Position numbers and translations under genes: made by a program. This document shows positions 1-5,348 of a stretch of DNA of 5,976 bases, piece by piece; the stretch's first letter is position 1, and each line of letters starts with the position of its first letter. The notes beneath the pieces are model-generated. The model was not told the origin of the DNA. It did not search any database and saw nothing but the letters and a program-made list of their open reading frames with translations. Origin of the DNA: Paracoccaceae bacterium (GTDB lineage Bacteria; Pseudomonadota; Alphaproteobacteria; Rhodobacterales; Rhodobacteraceae); contig NVQY01000226.1 of NCBI GenBank assembly GCA_002400675.1, forward strand, positions 1 through 5,976, written 5' to 3'.

Positions 1-380
1 TTTCGCTTGGGTTGCCCGATGGTTCGCGGGATTTCGATGAGGATAAAACCCTTATCCTTGAAGGTAATATGGAAGAATTAAACGGGGTTGATTTTAACAA
101 AGGCTGTTACGTGGGCCAGGAAGTCACCGCCCGCATGAAACATCGCGCCATTTTGAAAAAACGCCTGCTGCCGGTTACTGTCGATGGCCCCCTTCCCGCC
201 AGAGGGACAGAAATCATGGATAAAGACGGTAAAAAAATTGGCGACATCAGGTCTGGGCGGGGGAAGAGGGCTATCGGTTATTTTCGCCTTGCAAAAATGA
301 CTTTTAATCAGCCCTATCAATGCGCAGAAGCCACCGTCACGCCATGGCAACCGGATTGGTACCCAGTAACAAATGAATAA
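1..380 (+). CDS. ygfZ: YgfZ/CAF17-family folate-binding protein, C-terminal part (cut by left edge)
   Basis: The reading frame is open from the first bases of the window (codons from position 3), so the true start lies upstream and only about the last 125 residues are present. The signature KGCYVGQE of the YgfZ/GcvT-like family is encoded at about 99-122, preceded by the usual ELNGVDF and followed by a short beta-rich C-terminal domain. Family members bind tetrahydrofolate and support assembly or repair of certain iron-sulfur enzymes in the cytoplasm; the Cys in KGCYVGQE is the functionally important residue of the bacterial proteins. The stop codon at 378-380 is only 10 bases before the preferred tag start, so the two were probably co-transcribed. 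The DNA is clearly lower in GC (116 of the first 240 bases, about 48%) than everything right of ~803. The family call is firm; the symbol is by family. Confidence 0.88.
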   Translation, partial: SLGLPDGSRDFDEDKTLILEGNMEELNGVDFNKGCYVGQEVTARMKHRAILKKRLLPVTVDGPLPARGTEIMDKDGKKIGDIRSGRGKRAIGYFRLAKMTFNQPYQCAEATVTPWQPDWYPVTNE

Positions 381-384
381 AGGA
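379..384 (+). promoter_or_regulatory. Ribosome binding site of tag
   Basis: AAAGGA lies 6 bases before the ATG at 391, overlapping the ygfZ stop codon. This spacing, and the match of the product beginning MKERCSW to the family N-terminus, favour the ATG at 391 over the in-frame ATG at 373. Confidence 0.6.
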
Positions 385-390
385 AATATC

Positions 391-802
391 ATGAAAGAAA
401 GATGCAGCTGGCCGGGGGCCGACCCCTTATATATCGCCTATCATGATACGGAATGGGGCGTGCCCATTTACGACGGGCGCGAGCTGTTTGAAAAACTTAT
501 TCTGGATGGTTTTCAAGCGGGCCTGTCATGGATCACCATCTTGCGCAAACGAGAAACTTTTCTAAGCGCCTTTGACAATTTCGATCCAGAGGTCATTGCC
601 CAATATGATGATCAGGACATAGAAAGACTGATGAAAGATACCGGCATTGTCCGCAATCGCCTGAAGATTGAAGGCACTGTAAAAAACGCCCGCGGCTATC
701 TCGCCATTCAGGAGGACATGGGGTTTTCCAACTACCTGTGGGGTTTCCTCGACGGCGAACCGCTGCAAAACAATTTTGCAACTTTTTCTGACATTCCAGC
801 GC
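391..802 (+). pseudogene. tag: DNA-3-methyladenine glycosylase I, 3'-truncated
   Basis: Residues 1-137 match the Tag family: MKERCSW at the N-terminus, PLYIAYHDTEWGVP, then LDGFQAGLSWITIL. Tag removes 3-methyladenine from alkylated DNA in base-excision repair. Cys5 and His18 correspond to the first two zinc ligands of E. coli Tag (Cys4, His17). Asp39 sits where E. coli has its pocket Glu38, a change I believe is common in the family. Similarity stops after SDIPA (position ~801). The last ~50 residues, including the KKRGFKF-type motif and the second pair of zinc ligands (His and Cys), are absent from all three forward frames downstream, so this is a loss and not a simple frameshift. The frame itself stays open to a stop at 1000-1002, but its last ~66 residues are out-of-frame hydrolase and intergenic sequence. 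The product would be non-functional. If the junction is an assembly error, the real gene is intact elsewhere. Confidence 0.85.
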
Positions 803-934
803 ACGGTGTGGGACGATTGCGCCAGTGGCGGCAAGGTGACGCTGGACGTGCATCCCGGCGGGCATTTCATCCCGCATGGCTGGATTGCCCGGCAATTGGA
901 CGAATTGCTGGGGCTGGAGCCGTCATATCCTTAG
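803..934 (+). pseudogene. C-terminal remnant of an alpha/beta hydrolase-like gene
   Basis: In the frame one base off from tag, codons from 803 to the TAG at 932-934 read TVWDDCASGGKV, then HPGGHFIPHGW and RQLDELLGLEPSYP. HPGGHFIP is the pattern around the catalytic His near the C-terminus of FSH1/carboxylesterase-type alpha/beta hydrolases. The nucleophile Ser and the rest of the fold (probably 150 or more residues) are missing because the sequence to the left belongs to tag. GC content and codon choice are like pheT, not like the tag part. The natural stop and the following intergenic hairpin suggest that the 3' end is genuine. The hydrolase assignment rests on one motif and is moderate; that it is a separate gene remnant in a different frame is well supported. 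Confidence 0.6.
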
Positions 935-939
935 GTGGC

Positions 940-958
940 GGTGGGGTAAAACCCCACC
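940..958. repeat. Perfect 8-bp hairpin between hydrolase remnant and pheT
   Basis: GGTGGGGT (940-947) and ACCCCACC (951-958) are exact inverted copies around an AAA loop, starting 5 bases after the hydrolase stop codon. The stem is very GC-rich and would be stable on either strand. No run of T follows it on the plus strand, so it is a poor classical rho-independent terminator. Its form (GTAGGGTGGGGT... read on the minus strand) resembles short intergenic palindromes that recur in many proteobacterial genomes. It may serve as a transcript-end or mRNA-stability element for the gene upstream. Confidence 0.55.
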
Positions 959-1016
959 CTACGCTTGAACCTTGGCGCAATCTTTGTCATTGCCAACCCT
1001 AAGCAAGTTTTCGCGC

Positions 1017-1021
1017 AAGGG
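1017..1021 (+). promoter_or_regulatory. Ribosome binding site of pheT
   Basis: AAGGG ends 8 bases before the ATG at 1030. This supports that start, which also gives the typical family N-terminus MKFTLSWLKDHL. Confidence 0.55.
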
Positions 1022-1029
1022 CCATTCCG

Positions 1030-3438
1030 ATGAAATTCACGCTTTCCTGGTTGAAAGACCATCTTGAAACGGACGCCTCACTGGATGAGATCGCCGAAAC
1101 CCTGACCGATCTGGGGCTGGAGGTTGAGGAAATCATCAACCCCGCCGCCCGGCTGGCCGATTTCACCCTAGGATACGTCACCCACGCCGAAAAGCACCCC
1201 GATGCCGACCGTCTGCGGGTCTGCAAGGTGGCCACGGACGAGGGCGAATTGCAGATCATCTGCGGTGCCCCCAACGCGCGCGAGGGCATCACCGTCGTAG
1301 TGGCCAAGCCCGGCGTTTATGTGCCCGGCATCGACACCACGATTGGCGTCGGCAAAATCCGTGGCATTGAGAGCTTTGGCATGATGGCCTCGGAAAAAGA
1401 GCTTGAGCTGTCGGACGAACACGACGGCATCATCGAACTGCCCTCGGGCGAAGTGGGCGACCGGTTCACCGACTGGCTGGCGGAACATGACCCGGCCAAG
1501 GTCGACCCCATAATTGACATCGCCATCACCCCCAACCGCCCCGATGCGCTGGGCGTCGAAGGCATCGCCCGCGATCTGGCCGCACGCGGTCTTGGCACCC
1601 TGAAAACCCGTGAAATCGTGCCGGTGCCGGGTGATTTCCCCTGTCCGATCGCGGTTAGCATCGACGACGACACACTTGACGGCTGCCCACTGTTTGCCGG
1701 TCGGGTAATCCGGGGCGTGAAAAACGGCCCCTCGCCGCAATGGCTTCAGGATCTGCTGCGCGCCATCGGCTTGCGGCCCATTTCGGCGCTGGTGGACATC
1801 ACCAACTTCTTTACCTTCAACCAGAACCGCCCGCTGCATGTGTTTGATGCCGGGCTGGTCACGGGCGCATTGCGCGTGCATCGCGCGGCGGGGGGCGAGA
1901 AAATCATGGCGCTGGACGACAAGGAATACACCCTCACCGCCGGCATGATGGTGATTTCCGACGATACCGGCCCCGAGAGCATCGGCGGCATCATGGGTGG
2001 TCTGGCGACAGGCGTGACCGAAGACACCGTGGATGTGTTCCTTGAGTCCGCCTTTTGGGACCATGTGCAGATTGCGCTGACCGGACGGGCACTAAAGGTA
2101 AACTCGGACGCGCGGTATCGGTTTGAACGCGGTGTGGACCCGGAATTCACCCTGCCGGGGCTGGAGCACGCGACGCAGATGATCCTTGATCTGTGCGGTG
2201 GCGAGGCGTCCGAAGTGGTGGTCGCGGGCGCTGTGCCGGACTATTCACGCGCCTACAAGCTGGACACAGAACGGGTGAAAAGCCTTGTCGGCATGGACAT
2301 CCCCGAATCCGAACAACGCCAGACCCTGACCCGCCTTGGGTTCCGCCTTGAAGGCACCATGGCACATGTGCCGTCCTGGCGCCCCGATGTGATGGGCGAG
2401 GCCGATCTGGTCGAAGAAGTGGCGCGCATCGCCTCGCTGACCAAGCTAAAGGGCCGCCCGCTGAAACGTCTGACCAGCGGCATTCCCGACCCGGTGATGA
2501 CCCCGGCCCAGCGTCGTTCGCAGATCGCGCGACGCACCTGCGCCGCGTTGGGCTATAACGAATGTGTCACCTACAGTTTCATAGATCAGGCCAGCGCGGC
2601 GCTGTTTGGCGGCGGCACCGATGCCACAAGGCTGGAAAACCCGATTTCATCCGAGATGAGCCATATGCGCCCGGCCCTGTTGCCCGGCCTGTTGCAGGCG
2701 GCGGCGCGCAATCAGGCGCGCGGGTTCATGGATCTGGCCCTGTTCGAGGTCGGCCCGGCCTTTCAAGGCGGCGAACCCGGCGAGCAACATAACCTGATCA
2801 GCGGCCTTTTGGTCGGGCGCACCGGCCCCAAGGACGTGCATGGCACCACCCGCGCTGTGGATGTGTTCGATGCCAAGGCCGACATCGAGGCCGTTCTGAA
2901 CGCCATCGGTGCCCCGGCCAAGGTGCAAATCCTGCGCGGCGCGCAAGGTTGGTGGCATCCCGGTCGTCACGGGCGCATCTGTCTGGGACCAAAAAAGGTG
3001 ATGGGCATCTTTGGCGAACTGCACCCACGCGTTCTTGAGGCGATGGACATCAAGGGGCCGGCGATGGCCTTTACCATCTGGCCCGACGAAGTGCCGATGC
3101 CGCGCAAATCCGGTGCCAATCGCGGCGCGTTGGAATTGCGCGATCTGCAAGCGGTTGAACGCGACTTTGCTTTTGTGGTGGACGCGGACGTTGAGGCGCT
3201 GAAACTGGTCAATGCCGCCGCCGGGGCCGATAAGGCGCTGATCGAAAACGTGCGTGTGTTCGATGAATTCATAGGTGGCTCCGGGGGCGGACCTGTCGGC
3301 GAAGGCAAGAAATCCCTCGCCATCACCGTGCGGCTTCAGCCCACCAAAAAGACCCTGCAAGAGGCCGATATCGAAGCGGTCGCCGCCAAGATCGTCGAAA
3401 AGGTCGCCAAGGCCACCGGCGGCGTTTTGCGTAGTTAA
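1030..3438 (+). CDS. pheT: Phenylalanine--tRNA ligase beta subunit
   Basis: The 802-residue product is full length for bacterial PheT. With PheS it forms the cytoplasmic alpha2-beta2 enzyme that charges tRNA-Phe with phenylalanine using ATP. Visible domains: N-terminal helix MKFTLSWLKDHL; EMAP/OB-type tRNA-binding domain at about residues 39-148 (HPDADRL at 56-62, CGAPNAREG at 78-86, GIESFGMMAS at 112-121); B3/B4 editing domain at about 210-385 (RPISALVDITNF 249-260, RPLHVFDA 267-274, RYRFERGVDP 362-371); B5 domain at about 405-475 with the acidic GEADLVEEVARI stretch; catalytic-like core at about 490-690; ferredoxin-fold anticodon-binding domain at about 705-802, ending in KKTLQEADIEAV and a GGVLR tail. 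No damage is seen. pheS is not adjacent: the upstream neighbour is a hydrolase remnant at a junction. ytoQ follows after 10 bases and is probably co-transcribed. Confidence 0.98.
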   Translation: MKFTLSWLKDHLETDASLDEIAETLTDLGLEVEEIINPAARLADFTLGYVTHAEKHPDADRLRVCKVATDEGELQIICGAPNAREGITVVVAKPGVYVPGIDTTIGVGKIRGIESFGMMASEKELELSDEHDGIIELPSGEVGDRFTDWLAEHDPAKVDPIIDIAITPNRPDALGVEGIARDLAARGLGTLKTREIVPVPGDFPCPIAVSIDDDTLDGCPLFAGRVIRGVKNGPSPQWLQDLLRAIGLRPISALVDITNFFTFNQNRPLHVFDAGLVTGALRVHRAAGGEKIMALDDKEYTLTAGMMVISDDTGPESIGGIMGGLATGVTEDTVDVFLESAFWDHVQIALTGRALKVNSDARYRFERGVDPEFTLPGLEHATQMILDLCGGEASEVVVAGAVPDYSRAYKLDTERVKSLVGMDIPESEQRQTLTRLGFRLEGTMAHVPSWRPDVMGEADLVEEVARIASLTKLKGRPLKRLTSGIPDPVMTPAQRRSQIARRTCAALGYNECVTYSFIDQASAALFGGGTDATRLENPISSEMSHMRPALLPGLLQAAARNQARGFMDLALFEVGPAFQGGEPGEQHNLISGLLVGRTGPKDVHGTTRAVDVFDAKADIEAVLNAIGAPAKVQILRGAQGWWHPGRHGRICLGPKKVMGIFGELHPRVLEAMDIKGPAMAFTIWPDEVPMPRKSGANRGALELRDLQAVERDFAFVVDADVEALKLVNAAAGADKALIENVRVFDEFIGGSGGGPVGEGKKSLAITVRLQPTKKTLQEADIEAVAAKIVEKVAKATGGVLRS

Positions 3439-3443
3439 GGAGA
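3437..3443 (+). promoter_or_regulatory. Ribosome binding site of ytoQ
   Basis: AAGGAGA overlaps the pheT stop codon and lies 5 bases before the ATG at 3449. It fixes this start against the much longer open frame that extends upstream inside pheT. Confidence 0.7.
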
Positions 3444-3448
3444 CCCAA

Positions 3449-3898
3449 ATGACCCTGAATGTCTATCTTTCCGGCGAAATCCACACCGACTGGCGCGACC
3501 AGATCATTGAGGGCGCAAAAGACCTTGATGTGACGTTCAATTCCGCCGTCACCGATCACGCGGCCAGCGACGATTGCGGCGTGGCCATTCTGGGGGCCGA
3601 GCCGGACAAGATCTGGCATGACCGCAAGGGCGCGATGGTCAACGCGATCCGCACCCGCAAGGGGATCACCGACGCCGATGTGGTGGTGGTGCGTTTTGGC
3701 GATCAGTACAAGCAATGGAATGCGGCGTTTGACGCGGGCTATGCGGCGGCGCTTGGCAAGTCGCTGATCATTCTGCACGGGGACGCGCATGATCACCCGT
3801 TGAAAGAGGTGGATGCCGCAGCCCTCGCCGTCGCGTCAGAGCCGAAACAGGTGGTGGAAATCCTGCGCTATGTGCTGACCGGGGCATTGCCGGGCTGA
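3449..3898 (+). CDS. ytoQ: YtoQ family protein (nucleoside 2-deoxyribosyltransferase-like fold)
   Basis: A 149-residue protein beginning MTLNVYLSGEIHTDWR, with AILGAEPDKIWHDRKGA at about 46-62, KGITDADVVVVRFGDQYKQWNAAFDAGYA at about 71-99 and KSLIILHGDAHDHPLKEVD at about 104-122. This pattern and length match the YtoQ family, which is placed near nucleoside 2-deoxyribosyltransferases. The arrangement YLSG...ADVVVVRF...WNAAFDAGYAAALGK resembles the substrate pocket of those enzymes, with an acidic residue (Asp94) in the position expected of such folds. No YtoQ activity or substrate is known to me. No signal peptide or membrane segment is present, so it is cytoplasmic. It sits 10 bases behind pheT with its own strong ribosome binding site and is probably translated from the same mRNA. 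It converges on the minus-strand GntR gene with only 20 bases between stop codons. Confidence 0.92.
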   Translation: MTLNVYLSGEIHTDWRDQIIEGAKDLDVTFNSAVTDHAASDDCGVAILGAEPDKIWHDRKGAMVNAIRTRKGITDADVVVVRFGDQYKQWNAAFDAGYAAALGKSLIILHGDAHDHPLKEVDAAALAVASEPKQVVEILRYVLTGALPG

Positions 3899-3909
3899 TC
3901 TGAACTGAT

Positions 3910-3932
3910 CCGGGCGGTTCATCCCTGCCCGG
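3910..3932. terminator. Possible bidirectional terminator hairpin between convergent genes
   Basis: CCGGGC (3910-3915) and GCCCGG (3927-3932) can pair around an 11-base loop in the 20-bp gap between ytoQ and the GntR gene, reaching into the last codons of the latter. No T-run follows on either strand, so termination is uncertain. It is the only stem in the place where both transcripts must end. Confidence 0.3.
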
Positions 3933-4680
3933 TCTCATGCGCCAACCGTTGACGCGCGACCACCTCGTTACGTTCGGCCTTTTTCTGATCCGCCAGCGCG
4001 TTTTCCACATAGCCCAGATGCGCCTCGATCGCCGCGCGCGCGGCGGCAGGGTCACGCGCCTGTATCGCGTCGTTGATCGCCCGGTGCTGGTTCAATAGCG
4101 CCTCGCGCGTGGTGCGCTGTTTGAACATCACCTGCCGGTTATAAAACACCCCGGTTTGCAGCAATTCGAACATCGACCGCATCATATGCAGCATCACCAC
4201 ATTATGCCCGGCCTCGATGATCGCTGAATGAAACTGCGCGTCCAGTTCCGCCTCTTTTTCCGAGGTGCGCGCCGCCACCATCTTGTCATAGATTGCCTGT
4301 ATCACCAGCAAATCGCTGACCGATCCCAACTTTGCGGCGCGCTCTGCCGCCAGGGCCTCTATGTCGCGTCGAAACGACAGGTAGTCGAACACCGCCTCGT
4401 CATGGGTGGCAAACAACCGCGTCAGGGCCGGGGAAAACGCCGAGCCTAAAACCTCGGCGACGAATATCCCCGCGCCGGCCCGGCTCGTCAGCAGCCCCTG
4501 TTCATGCAACTCGGCCACCGCATCGCGCAGGGACGGGCGCGACACGCCCAGACGCTCGGACAACTCGCGTTCTGACGGCAGCCGTTCCCCGGGGCGCAAA
4601 ATCCCCCGCAGGATCAGCAATTCGATCTGACGAACCACCGACGTAGAGAGCTTTTCTGGCTGAACTTTCTGAAATGGCAT
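3919..4680 (-). CDS. GntR-family transcriptional regulator, FadR/FCD subfamily
   Basis: The 253-residue product has an N-terminal winged helix at about 8-75: LRPGERLPSERELSERLGVSRPSLRDAVAEL contains the GntR helix-turn-helix, followed by the wing SRAGAGIFVAE. The C-terminal FCD ligand-binding domain spans about 92-225. Asp147, His151 (DAQFH), His199 (NQHRAI) and His221 (EAHLGY) match the metal-binding Asp and three His of FCD domains, so a metal-assisted organic-acid effector is likely. Relatives such as PdhR, LldR and GlcC sense pyruvate, lactate or glycolate, but nothing here identifies the ligand and no metabolic target gene adjoins. The frame is open 95 codons further upstream, but ATG 4680 is chosen because it gives the family-typical MPFQKVQPEKLS start and follows a GGGA and a clear promoter. 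The gene is convergent with ytoQ and divergent from the lipoprotein gene. Confidence 0.93.
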   Translation of the reverse strand: MPFQKVQPEKLSTSVVRQIELLILRGILRPGERLPSERELSERLGVSRPSLRDAVAELHEQGLLTSRAGAGIFVAEVLGSAFSPALTRLFATHDEAVFDYLSFRRDIEALAAERAAKLGSVSDLLVIQAIYDKMVAARTSEKEAELDAQFHSAIIEAGHNVVMLHMMRSMFELLQTGVFYNRQVMFKQRTTREALLNQHRAINDAIQARDPAAARAAIEAHLGYVENALADQKKAERNEVVARQRLAHETGQG

Positions 4681-4696
4681 GATGATCCCGTCGCTT

Positions 4697-4715
4697 TGGT
4701 CAAAATATATGACCA
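4697..4715. promoter_or_regulatory. Inverted-repeat operator candidate over the GntR promoter -10 box
   Basis: TGGTCA (4697-4702) and TGACCA (4710-4715) form a perfect inverted repeat with a 7-base A/T spacer, and the spacer contains most of the -10 hexamer. A further TGGT at 4718-4721 adds a half-site facing the opposite way. FadR-subfamily regulators commonly bind TGGT...ACCA-type dyads in their own promoters, so negative autoregulation is the simplest reading. Binding by this particular protein is inferred. Confidence 0.55.
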
Positions 4716-4732
4716 CTTGGTGCGCATAACAA
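4704..4732 (-). promoter_or_regulatory. Predicted sigma-70 promoter of the GntR gene
   Basis: On the minus strand, -35 TTGTTA (4732-4727) is separated by exactly 17 bases from -10 TATATT (4709-4704; 5 of 6 to TATAAT). Transcription would begin near 4697, about 17 bases before the ATG at 4680, leaving a short leader with GGGA as a weak ribosome binding site. Confidence 0.6.
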
Positions 4733-4806
4733 CCGGTTTCACTGCTACGGCGTGTTCCAAAAGCGCTGTAAAGGTTTGTTAACCATTCCATGGCACGGTG
4801 CGGACT

Positions 4807-5211
4807 ATGTGGCGGATGATGGCCTTGGTCCTGATATTGGCGGCGTGCAACGCGCCCAGCCCGCATTTTCGCGGCCAGTCGGTGACCCGTGTCACCGTCG
4901 ACGGCAGCGTGTTTGACGTGCGCGTGCGCGGCAATCTGGCCGAGGCCATCCGCACCAACCGGCAATACGCCCCCCGGTTTGGCCCGATCCGCGACCGCGC
5001 CGGGTTCGCCATGGCACAGGTCAGCGGTTGCCGCGTGGTCAGAGTGACGGGCGATCAGGCGCTGGCAACCGGGGTTTTAGCCTGCAAGGGACGCCCGCGT
5101 GGCTGGATCGTGCCGACGACCGCCCTGTCCTATTCCTGCCTTGAGGTCAGCCAGTGGGTCAACGAGGGACCAGGCCCGAATTACGCCGAATTCGAATGCG
5201 ATGCGGGGTAA
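4807..5211 (+). CDS. Small predicted lipoprotein of unknown function
   Basis: 134 residues from ATG 4807. The N-terminus MWRMMALVLILAAC is a short lipoprotein signal: Arg3, a hydrophobic stretch, then lipobox LAAC with the lipidated Cys14. Asn at +2 after the Cys gives no inner-membrane retention signal of the Asp type, so outer-membrane anchoring facing the periplasm is likely. The mature part (TVDGSVFDVRVRG... at 30-42, then SGCRVVRVTGDQALATGVLAC at 73-93) contains four further cysteines (75, 93, 111, 131), which could form two disulfides. I recognise this as a type of conserved hypothetical seen in Rhodobacterales and know no function. An in-frame GTG at 4798 adds three residues; ATG 4807 is preferred, though no good ribosome binding site precedes either. 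It is divergent from the GntR gene and 137 bp ahead of smc on the same strand. Confidence 0.75.
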   Translation: MWRMMALVLILAACNAPSPHFRGQSVTRVTVDGSVFDVRVRGNLAEAIRTNRQYAPRFGPIRDRAGFAMAQVSGCRVVRVTGDQALATGVLACKGRPRGWIVPTTALSYSCLEVSQWVNEGPGPNYAEFECDAG

Positions 5212-5240
5212 CGTATAAAAGCAGCAAAAGCACAGTATAT

Positions 5241-5249
5241 TGTGGATAA
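5241..5249 (-). promoter_or_regulatory. Perfect consensus DnaA box upstream of smc
   Basis: The plus strand reads TGTGGATAA, which on the minus strand is TTATCCACA, the exact high-affinity DnaA box. It lies 100 bases before the smc start, in the gap after the lipoprotein gene. I see no second perfect box nearby, so this is not an origin; a regulatory or DnaA-titrating site is possible, as is chance. Confidence 0.5.
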
Positions 5250-5283
5250 CTCCGCCGATTTGACCACATACAGCGGGAAATCG

Positions 5284-5319
5284 TTGACTCTGCCCACCTG
5301 AAAACCGCACATTTCAGGT
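5284..5319 (+). promoter_or_regulatory. Candidate smc promoter with overlapping inverted repeat
   Basis: TTGACT (5284-5289; 5 of 6 to the -35 consensus) is followed after 18 bases by CACATT (5308-5313), a weak -10. The exact inverted repeat ACCTGAAA (5296-5303) / TTTCAGGT (5312-5319) with an 8-base spacer brackets this region. It could be an operator or an mRNA hairpin. The weak -10 makes the promoter call tentative; the repeat itself is certain. Confidence 0.35.
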
Positions 5320-5336
5320 TCAACAGGAATCACCCC

Positions 5337-5340
5337 AAGG
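5337..5340 (+). promoter_or_regulatory. Ribosome binding site deciding the TTG start of smc
   Basis: AAGG ends 8 bases before TTG 5349. No in-frame ATG or GTG occurs at the conserved N-terminus, so this site supports the rare TTG start. Confidence 0.5.
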
Positions 5341-5348
5341 CCCGCCAT

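Noticed and set aside
373..1002. A single 209-residue protein reading from tag through to position 1002
   Set aside because: The part after ~803 has no Tag similarity, overlaps a better coding frame (hydrolase remnant) and runs through the intergenic hairpin; it is an accidental read-through of the junction.
1168..2064. Long minus-strand open frame (298 codons) opposite pheT
   Set aside because: It is the antisense shadow common in high-GC genes; the plus strand has unmistakable PheT motifs throughout and the antisense product shows no recognisable domain.
2647..3360. Minus-strand open frame of 237 codons opposite the 3' half of pheT
   Set aside because: Same reason: high-GC antisense shadow with low-complexity composition and no recognisable motif.
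3275..3448. N-terminal extension of the YtoQ frame into pheT
   Set aside because: This stretch is out-of-frame pheT sequence. The strong ribosome binding site at 3437-3443 and the family N-terminus place the start at 3449.
4773..4784. Small palindrome GGTT-TGTT-AACC upstream of the lipoprotein gene
   Set aside because: A 4-bp arm is expected by chance, and no matching promoter elements could be identified for the lipoprotein gene.
4681..4965. 95-codon N-terminal extension of the GntR regulator
   Set aside because: It covers the promoter and the oppositely oriented lipoprotein gene and has no family similarity; ATG 4680 fits family and promoter.
5212..5348. Replication origin suggested by a DnaA box and an A/T-richer gap
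   Set aside because: Only one perfect box, no clear A/T-rich unwinding repeats, and no origin-type neighbours (dnaA, parAB, hemE, repC).
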